DNA of 64,000 nt from Streptomyces iakyrus (GTDB lineage: Bacteria > Actinomycetota > Actinomycetes > Streptomycetales > Streptomycetaceae). Every line of letters begins with the position of its first letter. Position 1 is the stretch's first letter. Below are positions 58,718 through 64,000 of the stretch, piece by piece. The translations under genes and the position numbers were made by a program. The notes under the pieces are model-generated. The model searched no databases. It was not told the origin of the DNA and worked only from the letters and a program-made list of their open reading frames with translations. Where the stretch lies: the NCBI RefSeq assembly GCF_000717055.1, contig NZ_JNXI01000004.1, positions 124,001 to 188,000 on the forward strand, in the 5' to 3' direction.

Positions 58718-58864
58718 CTGAATTAATCAGGGCACTGAGTATTTCTGCGAGCTGACCCTCACGCTGCCATCGGGACCGAGAGGCGTCAAGACCTCGGCAG
58801 ACAGGTCTGTGATCCTTTGTGCACGCCGCAGACAGCGTCCCGAGCCATGAGTATTGTTCAGTGC
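58718..58864. promoter_or_regulatory. Divergent pcaI/pcaV control region with candidate MarR operators
   Basis: CTGAATTAATCAG (58718-58730) has inverted CTGA/TCAG ends. GCACTGA (58732-58738) and TCAGTGC (58858-58864) are inverted copies on the two sides of the gap, each next to a GAGTATT block. One group lies close to pcaI, the other close to pcaV. PcaV in S. coelicolor, a MarR protein released by protocatechuate, is known to repress a divergent pca operon, so these are the expected place for its sites. Binding here is inferred. Confidence 0.5.
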
Positions 58865-58891
58865 ACCGACGAAAACGACCGAGGGGTGCAC

Positions 58892-59356
58892 ATGGCGGCC
58901 GCGGACCTCACCACCCACCCCGGGCACCTGGCCCGGCGGCTCCAGCAGGCGCACTACCTGCTGTGGAACGCGATGGTCTCCGAGGAGATCACCTCGCCGC
59001 AGTTCGCGGTCCTCAACACCCTCGTCGCCGAGCCCGGCCTGGACCAGCGCACGGTGGGAGAGCGAGTGGGGCTCGACCGGTCCACCATCGCCGAGGTGAT
59101 CAGCCGGCTCAGCCGGCGCGGCCTGCTCGACAAGGTCCGCGACCCCCAGGACGGCCGCCGCTCCCTGCTGCACCTCACGGACGAGGGGGAGCGCACGCAC
59201 CGCAGGCTGACCGTGCGCACCGCCCGGATGAACCAGGTGTTCCTCGCCCCGCTGACGGCCGACGAGCGGACGGTGTTCTTCGATCTCATCCGGCGGGTCG
59301 CGGACGCGGCCGAGGGGCTCCGCCATCCCGGGGAGCCCCTGGCGGCGCCCCGCTGA
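58892..59356 (+). CDS. pcaV: MarR family repressor of the pca operon
   Basis: This 154-residue protein has the MarR winged helix: SPQFAVLNTLVAEPGLDQRT, then VGERVGLDRSTIAEVISRLS and the wing RDPQDGRRSLLHLTDEGERT. Helices for dimerisation flank it. ATG 58892 follows GAGGGG at good spacing and was preferred to an in-frame GTG/ATG further up. The divergent position next to pcaI and the complete pca operon match PcaV of S. coelicolor, in which protocatechuate releases the repressor. A hairpin terminator follows its stop, before the convergent DUF3048 gene. Confidence 0.88.
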   Translation: MAAADLTTHPGHLARRLQQAHYLLWNAMVSEEITSPQFAVLNTLVAEPGLDQRTVGERVGLDRSTIAEVISRLSRRGLLDKVRDPQDGRRSLLHLTDEGERTHRRLTVRTARMNQVFLAPLTADERTVFFDLIRRVADAAEGLRHPGEPLAAPR

Positions 59357-59362
59357 CGGACG

Positions 59363-59378
59363 CGGCCCGGGCGGGCCG
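59363..59378. terminator. Short hairpin between pcaV and the DUF3048 gene
   Basis: CGGCCC (59363-59368), loop GGGC and GGGCCG (59373-59378) form a 6-bp GC stem in the 22-bp gap between two convergent genes. No T run is present on either strand. It could end both transcripts. Confidence 0.45.
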
Positions 59379-60374
59379 TCAGGGCGTCGTGGAGTACACC
59401 ACCCACACCTGGCCCTGCGCGAAGTTCACCGGAGCGCCGTCGCCGGTGGTGAACGAGGTGCCGTCCGTGGCCTTCTCCCGCTTCCAGTCCACGTCCCAGG
59501 CGCGCCCGTCGCGCAGCACCGTCGCCTTGCCCGCGCCGACCGTCTCGGTGTACGGCGTGTTGCTGCCGAGGAAGTCCCGGAAGGCGGACTCGCGCACCTT
59601 CACGTACTGCACGACGACCGTCGCGGCCGTCATCCGCTTACCGTCGGCCGCCGTCGCGGGCGTGCCGTCCATGCCGACCAGCCACCGGTCGCGGGAGTCC
59701 GACCAGGTGAAGGTGAAACGGGCCGCCGGGTAGCGCACCGTCCGGGAATCCGTCGCCGTGCCGCCCTCGGGCGCCGGGCCGTAGCGGAAACCGGTGGTCA
59801 GGGCGGCCTGGCCGGGTGTCTCGGGCACGATCCGCCCGGGCCGCAGGTAGAGATTGTGCGGGGCGCTCTTGCCGGGGCCGCGGAAGAAGGCGTCGGCGGC
59901 GTTGCCGGGCGTCTTTGCCCGCAGCGGCGCCTTGTCGATCAGGGGCAGGAGCTTCGTCTGCGCGCCGGAGAAGGCGAGCGTGGGGCGGTCGAACTGGCGC
60001 AGCAGCTCCAGATCCGACTCGCGTGCGCTGCGCACCGGCCCGACCGTCTCCGGCAGCCGGGTCGCGTACACCGCCATCAGCCGGCTCAGCCCGCCCTCGA
60101 CCTGCTCGGCGTAGACCACGTCAGCGGCGTCCACGCCCGTGTGCGGACGGGCCGCGGCGGCGTTGTCGATCTTGACGGCGAGGGCGGACGGGCCGGTCGC
60201 CGAGGGGGACGTCCCCTGTTTCGACTCCTCCGGTGCGCCCCGCCCGTCGTCGCGCGGTCCGCCCCCGCTCGTGCAGCCCGCCGTCAGGGCGGCCGTCACC
60301 GTGGCGGCCAGCAGCGCCACCGCCGTCGCGGCGCGCCGTCCGCGCGTCCCTCGTCCCATGCCCACCGTCGCCAC
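59379..60374 (-). CDS. DUF3048 domain lipoprotein (YerB-like)
   Basis: This 331-residue protein has a lipoprotein signal (RRAATAVALLAATVTAALTAGC, lipobox LTAGC), a polar linker, and a DUF3048 domain: VKIDNAAAARPHTGVDAADV then YAEQVEGGLSRLMAVYATRL, VGPVRSARESDLELLRQFDR and, in the C-terminal half, YVKVRESAFRDFLGSNTPYT and VNFAQGQVWVVYS. The domain resembles B. subtilis YerB and is found in surface lipoproteins of Gram-positive bacteria; its function is unknown. GTG 60374 is the longest start; ATG 60359 with GGTGGGC is an alternative that shortens the basic N-region. The 189-bp upstream gap holds ATCAA/TTGAT inverted pentamers and no clear promoter. Confidence 0.82.
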   Translation of the reverse strand: MATVGMGRGTRGRRAATAVALLAATVTAALTAGCTSGGGPRDDGRGAPEESKQGTSPSATGPSALAVKIDNAAAARPHTGVDAADVVYAEQVEGGLSRLMAVYATRLPETVGPVRSARESDLELLRQFDRPTLAFSGAQTKLLPLIDKAPLRAKTPGNAADAFFRGPGKSAPHNLYLRPGRIVPETPGQAALTTGFRYGPAPEGGTATDSRTVRYPAARFTFTWSDSRDRWLVGMDGTPATAADGKRMTAATVVVQYVKVRESAFRDFLGSNTPYTETVGAGKATVLRDGRAWDVDWKREKATDGTSFTTGDGAPVNFAQGQVWVVYSTTP

Positions 60375-60563
60375 CGCGCCTTATGTCATCGATCTGCCTT
60401 GATTGTGCGCTTATCGGAACATCAATGGCCATAGTTGATCGTTCATGGCAGGGAAGTGTCTCGGTGGCGTCCGTCGATCGGCTCAAGGTTCAGCGCGGGA
60501 CCTCCGGGTACCCGGGACCCGCCGTACGACCGACGCGCACGCTGACGGAGGGAGCGCGAGGCG

Positions 60564-61754
60564 ATGAGGGCAGTGACCTGGCAGGGCAAGCGGGACGTGC
60601 GGGTGGAGAACGTGCCCGATCCGACGATCCAGGAGCCGACGGACGCGGTCATCCGCATCACCTCCACCGGGTTGTGCGGGTCTGATCTGCACCTGTACGA
60701 AGTCCTCACCCCGTTCATGACCCCGGGCGACATCCTCGGCCATGAACCCATGGGCATCGTCGAGGAGGTCGGCGCCGGTGTCCCGGACCTCCAGGTGGGG
60801 GACCGGGTCGTGGTGCCGTTCCAGATCGCCTGCGGCAACTGCTGGATGTGTCTGACCGGCCTGCCCACGCAGTGCGAGACCACCCAGGTGCAAGGCGAGG
60901 GCATGGGCGCCGCCCTGTTCGGCTACACCCGCCTGTACGGCGCTGTGCCGGGCGCCCAGGCCGAGTACCTGCGCGTACCGCAGGCGCAGTTCGGCCCGAT
61001 CAAGGTCCCCGAGGGTCCGCCCGACGACCGGTTCGTCTACCTCTCCGATGTCCTGCCCACCGCCTGGCAGGCGGTCGCCTACGCCGGCGTCCCGCAGGGC
61101 GGCAGCGTCGCCGTGCTCGGCCTCGGCCCCATAGGCGACATGGCCTGCCGCGTCGCCCAGGTCCAGGGCGCGGGCCGGGTGTTCGGCGTCGACCTCGTCC
61201 CGGAGCGGCTGCGCCGGGCGAAGGCACGGGGCGTGGAGACCTTCGACCTGAGGTCCTTCGACGACGAGAAGGAACTCGTCGAAGCGATCCGCGACCAGAC
61301 CGACGGCCGCGGCCCCGACGCCGTGATCGACGCCGTCGGTACCGAGGCCCACGGCAGTGCAGCCGCGCGCATGGTGCAGAACGCCGCCGCGATCCTGCCC
61401 CGCAAGATCGGCGGCCCGATCGCCGAGCGCTTCAGCATCGACCGCCTCGCCGCGCTCTACACCGCCATCGACCTGGTGCGCCGCGGCGGCACCATCTCGC
61501 TGTCCGGTGTCTACGGCGGCATGGCGGACCCGCTGCCGCTGCTCACCCTGTTCGACAAGCAGATCCAGATGCGGATGGGCCAGGCCAACGTCCGCCGCTG
61601 GAGCGACGAGATCATCCCGTACCTGACCGACGTGGACCCCCTCGGCGTGGACGACTTCGCCACCCACCGGGTCCCGTTGTCGGAGGCCCCGCACGCGTAC
61701 GAGATGTTCCAGCGCAAGCAGGACGGCGCGGTCAAGGTCCTGATGCAGCCGTGA
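60564..61754 (+). CDS. Zinc-dependent alcohol/formaldehyde dehydrogenase family protein
   Basis: This 396-residue medium-chain dehydrogenase has catalytic zinc ligands in STGLCGSDLHLYE and ILGHEPMGIVEEVG, structural zinc cysteines in CGNCWMCLTGLPTQCE, and the NAD motif SVAVLGLGPIGDMACRVAQV. Length and the mid-domain FGYTRLYGAVPGAQAEYLRV place it near glutathione-independent formaldehyde dehydrogenase and threonine dehydrogenase relatives. ATG 60564 has GGAGCGCGAGGCG upstream. It stands alone, convergent to the DNA ligase gene, seven bases apart. If the Rieske pair releases formaldehyde, this could oxidise it, but a general stress-related alcohol dehydrogenase is equally possible. Confidence 0.85.
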   Translation: MRAVTWQGKRDVRVENVPDPTIQEPTDAVIRITSTGLCGSDLHLYEVLTPFMTPGDILGHEPMGIVEEVGAGVPDLQVGDRVVVPFQIACGNCWMCLTGLPTQCETTQVQGEGMGAALFGYTRLYGAVPGAQAEYLRVPQAQFGPIKVPEGPPDDRFVYLSDVLPTAWQAVAYAGVPQGGSVAVLGLGPIGDMACRVAQVQGAGRVFGVDLVPERLRRAKARGVETFDLRSFDDEKELVEAIRDQTDGRGPDAVIDAVGTEAHGSAAARMVQNAAAILPRKIGGPIAERFSIDRLAALYTAIDLVRRGGTISLSGVYGGMADPLPLLTLFDKQIQMRMGQANVRRWSDEIIPYLTDVDPLGVDDFATHRVPLSEAPHAYEMFQRKQDGAVKVLMQP

Positions 61755-61761
61755 GGCGCTG

Positions 61762-62826
61762 CTAGCCGCCGAGGATCTCCGCCAGGTCGTAGCGGACCGG
61801 CTCCTGAAGCTGCGCGTACGTGCAGCTCTCGGGGGCCCGGTCCGGGCGCCAGCGGCGGAAACGGGCGGTGTGCCGGAAGCGCTGCCCGTTCTCCATGTGG
61901 TCGTACGCCACCTCGGCCACCCGGTCCGGCCGCAGCGGCACCCACGACAGGTCCTTGCGGCCCGACCAGCGGCTCGGCGCCCCCGGCAGCCGGGCCGTCT
62001 CGTGGGCGGCCTCCTCGGACCAGGCCGCCCACGGATGCCCCGTCACGTCGTCCAGGCGCAGCGGTTCCAGCTCCTCCACCAGCTCGGCACGCCGCTTCAT
62101 CGTGAAGGCGGCGGATACACCCACATGCTGGAGGGCGCCCCGGTCGTCGTACAGACCCAGCAGGAGCGAACCCACCACCGGGCCGCTCTTGTGCAGGCGG
62201 TACCCGGCGACCACGACGTCCGCCGTCCGCTCGTGCTTGATCTTGAACATCGCGCGCTCGTCCGGCCGGTAGCGCACGGTCAGCGGCTTGGCGACGACAC
62301 CGTCGAGGCCGGCACCCTCGTACTCCTCGAACCACCGCCGCGCCACCTCGATGTCGGCGGTGGCCGGCGCCAGGTGCACGGGCGCCCGCACCCCGGCCAG
62401 CGCCCCGGTCAGCCGCTCCCGCCGCTCGGTCAGCGGGACGTCCATCAGCGACTCGTCACCGAGCGCCAGCAGGTCGAAGACGACGAGCGAAGCGGGTGTC
62501 CGCTCGGCCAGCGTCCGCACCCGCGAGTCCGCCGGGTGGATCCGCTCCGTCAGCGCGTCGAAGTCCAGATGCCCCTCCCGCGCGATCACGATCTCCCCGT
62601 CCACCACGCACCGCTCGGGCAACCGCTCCCGCACAGCCGTCACCAGCTCGGGAAAGTACCTGGTCAGAGGCTTCCCGGTGCGGCTGCCCAGCTCGACCTC
62701 GTCCCCGTCGCGGAACACGATCGCCCGGAACCCGTCCCACTTCGCCTCGTACTGCATACCCGCGGGGATCGCCGCCACGGACTTGGCGAGCATCGGCAGG
62801 ACAGGGGGCATCACCGGCAGATCCAT
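61762..62826 (-). CDS. ATP-dependent DNA ligase (LigC-like)
   Basis: This 354-residue protein has the adenylation motif I YEAKWDGFRAIVF with nucleophile Lys29, motif III VDGEIVIAREG, motif IV GLDGVVAKPLTV and motif V FKIKHERTADVVV. An OB-fold of about 110 residues completes it. It lacks the nuclease and polymerase domains of full LigD, so it is of LigC type and seals nicks with ATP. The TAGAGT box at 62838-62833 ends six bases before ATG 62826 with no ribosome-binding site, suggesting a leaderless transcript. A LigD-type polymerase gene starts on the other strand 760 bases away, so the pair may serve end-joining. Confidence 0.9.
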   Translation of the reverse strand: MDLPVMPPVLPMLAKSVAAIPAGMQYEAKWDGFRAIVFRDGDEVELGSRTGKPLTRYFPELVTAVRERLPERCVVDGEIVIAREGHLDFDALTERIHPADSRVRTLAERTPASLVVFDLLALGDESLMDVPLTERRERLTGALAGVRAPVHLAPATADIEVARRWFEEYEGAGLDGVVAKPLTVRYRPDERAMFKIKHERTADVVVAGYRLHKSGPVVGSLLLGLYDDRGALQHVGVSAAFTMKRRAELVEELEPLRLDDVTGHPWAAWSEEAAHETARLPGAPSRWSGRKDLSWVPLRPDRVAEVAYDHMENGQRFRHTARFRRWRPDRAPESCTYAQLQEPVRYDLAEILGG

Positions 62827-62957
62827 GCATCGACTCTACGAGTCGTCCATGGCGTCCGCCTGTTATGCGCTGCGTCCGCGAAGAGCCATGTCACCTGCGG
62901 ATTCGGCGCCGACTGGGTGCAGGTAGGGCAGAACCAGTGCGCCCTCGCCTCGTCCTC

Positions 62958-63158
62958 TCACACCGTCCCCGAACCTCGACAGCCATGACACTTCACCCAA
63001 GTGCACTCCATCTTGTCCTTCATGTGATTGCGATTCCAATCCGGCGTGCGCCCCCTGCCTCGGCACGCACGGCACGCGTTGGGAGCAAGGGGCCGGGAGT
63101 ATTCCCAGATCGACCAAACGACGGCGACGACGACGATGAAGACGGCGAATCCATGCAT
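62958..63158 (-). CDS. Small membrane protein with two CxxCxGxG motifs
   Basis: This 66-residue protein starts at ATG 63158. MHGFAVFIVVVAVVWSIWEY is a single membrane helix at the N-terminus. ACRACRGRGRTPDW and KCHGCRGSGTV at the C-terminus are DnaJ-type CxxCxGxG elements that could bind one zinc. I recall similar small proteins as common in Streptomyces; unchecked. A weak AAGAGA lies two bases before the ATG, so the start is less sure than the motifs. It lies between the DNA ligase and LigD-type polymerase genes but is not clearly linked to repair. Confidence 0.6.
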   Translation of the reverse strand: MHGFAVFIVVVAVVWSIWEYSRPLAPNACRACRGRGRTPDWNRNHMKDKMECTWVKCHGCRGSGTV

Positions 63159-63585
63159 GTCTCTTGAGTAGGCGTGGAGCACGCTCGCCGCCAAGCCGCT
63201 ACCCCACGTCGCCGGAAGGACTTGCCCGGCGCACGGTAGCGAATGCCCACTCCCTCTCCGCCGGCCCTGTCCGCCCATGCGGCCGAGGCTCTCCCCGAGC
63301 TCGCCAACACGCCCTCGCTGAGCCGGGGGTGAGCACCGGCGTCTATCCGGGGGAGGTACGCATCTGCAGCGTCCGCGCCCAGCCTGCCCACCGCAGAACA
63401 CGAGCGCTCTGCGGGAGCGGGCGTGCGAGTGTGCCCCGCCCAGGCGGCCGACACGACATCGGGCACGCCGCTGACTCGCTCCGGACGCCGAGGCTCTTCG
63501 CCGGGCCGCTGCAGCCCTGGATGATCTGTACGGGCAATCAGGTGCCCGACATGCGAGGTATGCGGGCAACGCCTAGCGTGGCGGC
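63159..63585. other. Intergenic region before the LigD-type polymerase gene
   Basis: These 427 bases show no convincing gene. A 29-codon frame from ATG 63242 ends at TGA near 63331, with no recognisable product. TAGCGT (63574-63579) near the right end is a -10 box six bases before the ATG of the polymerase gene, with no ribosome-binding site between. Confidence 0.5.
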
Positions 63586-64000
63586 ATGGGTGACGCGGTG
63601 GAGCTGGAGGTGGACGGCCGGACCGTACGTCTGTCCAGCCCGGACAAGATGTTCTTCCCCGAGCGCGGTTTCACCAAGCTGGACCTGGCGCGCTACTACA
63701 TCGCCGTCGGCCCCGGCATCCTGCGCGCCCTGCGCGACCGGCCGACCACCCTGGAGCGCTACCCCGAAGGCGTGAACGGCGAGAACTTCTTCCAGAAGCG
63801 GGCGCCGAAGAACATGCCCGGCTGGATCCCCACCGCGCACATCACCTTCCCCAGCGGCCGCAGCGCCGATGAGATGTGCCCCACCGAGGCCGGTGCCGTG
63901 GTGTGGGCCGCCCAGTTCGGCACCCTCACCTTCCACCCCTGGCCGGTGCGCCGCGACGACGTCGACCACCCCGACGAACTCCGCATCGACCTCGACCCGC
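63586..64000 (+). CDS. LigD-type polymerase/primase domain protein (3' end outside window)
   Basis: The first 138 residues read VELEVDGRTVRLSSPDKMFF then PERGFTKLDLARYYIAVGPG and PTTLERYPEGVNGENFFQKR, the opening of the LigD polymerase domain (archaeo-eukaryotic primase superfamily) used in bacterial end joining. VVWAAQFGTLTFHPWPVRRD and DHPDELRIDLDP carry the start of the catalytic Asp motif, after which the window ends. ATG 63586 follows TAGCGT by six bases without a ribosome-binding site, so the transcript may be leaderless. The ATP-dependent ligase encoded nearby would complete the pathway; a Ku gene is not in view. Confidence 0.88.
   Translation, partial: MGDAVELEVDGRTVRLSSPDKMFFPERGFTKLDLARYYIAVGPGILRALRDRPTTLERYPEGVNGENFFQKRAPKNMPGWIPTAHITFPSGRSADEMCPTEAGAVVWAAQFGTLTFHPWPVRRDDVDHPDELRIDLDP

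Noticed and set aside
63242..63331. A 29-codon frame in the gap before the LigD-type gene
   Set aside because: No ribosome-binding site or recognisable sequence; chance frames of this size are common in GC-rich DNA.

Overview
The window looks like a stretch of Streptomyces chromosome. Base composition is very GC-rich with strong third-position G/C, many genes start with GTG or TTG, stop/start overlaps (ATGA, GTGA, TTGA) are frequent, and several secreted proteins have twin-arginine signals. Sugar ABC importers lack their own ATPase, and there is a MarR-controlled pcaIJFHGBL operon of the actinomycete type. About 57 probable protein genes are visible, three of them of 60-74 residues, plus one doubtful small ORF and one gene remnant. 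No rRNA, tRNA, CRISPR array or intact insertion sequence was seen.

Layout. (1) 1-3486: an amidohydrolase (cut at the left edge), an acyl-CoA ligase and a MaoC hydratase on +, facing a PaaX-type repressor. (2) 3531-22146: a large carbohydrate locus. A co-directional minus-strand run holds a PfkB kinase, solute-binding protein, two permeases, a phosphodiesterase-type phosphatase, GH2 beta-galactosidase, calcineurin/LamG phosphoesterase and PHP metallohydrolase. It diverges from a DeoR regulator, GH4, GH38 alpha-mannosidase and GH29 alpha-fucosidase on +. The glycosidases carry no signal peptide, so imported oligosaccharides are probably cut inside the cell, while the PHP and calcineurin proteins are exported. 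(3) 22226-28437: a cupin, a 163-bp palindromic element, an ATP-grasp enzyme, a metallophosphoesterase overlapping a phosphopantetheinyl transferase, and an XRE / ImmA-IrrE / MmyB-like regulatory group. (4) 28509-33983: a hydroxyproline catabolic operon (three-subunit flavin dehydrogenase, DapA-like deaminase, hydroxyproline epimerase, GntR regulator).

(5) 34003-39671: an SsuABC/NMT1-type importer, then a VanA-like Rieske oxygenase, a 60-residue protein and a VanB-like reductase joined by 4-base overlaps. (6) 39834-49056: LysM protein plus membrane protein, MHS transporter, Tat-exported phospholipase C, EamA/PAP2 operon with a divergent TetR gene and a dense operator array, and a DUF2510 protein. 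(7) 49388-52072: a LAL-like ATPase lacking the HTH domain. (8) 52210-59356: the protocatechuate/beta-ketoadipate operon pcaI-J-F-H-G-B-L with divergent pcaV. (9) 59379-64000: a DUF3048 lipoprotein, zinc alcohol dehydrogenase, ATP-dependent DNA ligase, a small CxxCxGxG protein and the start of a LigD-type polymerase, the last two enzymes suggesting end-joining repair.

The genes suggest a soil saprotroph using glycans, hydroxyproline and aromatic acids. If the Rieske pair is a vanillate demethylase, its product protocatechuate would enter the pca operon and the formaldehyde released could be handled by the zinc dehydrogenase. Non-coding signals that stand out are the TetR operator array (46681-46746), the palindromic element (22778-22940), a hairpin/leader-peptide arrangement before GH4 (16244-16441), and several start codons 6 bases after a -10-like hexamer, which suggests leaderless mRNAs. 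All functional calls rest on reading motifs and context; no database search was run.
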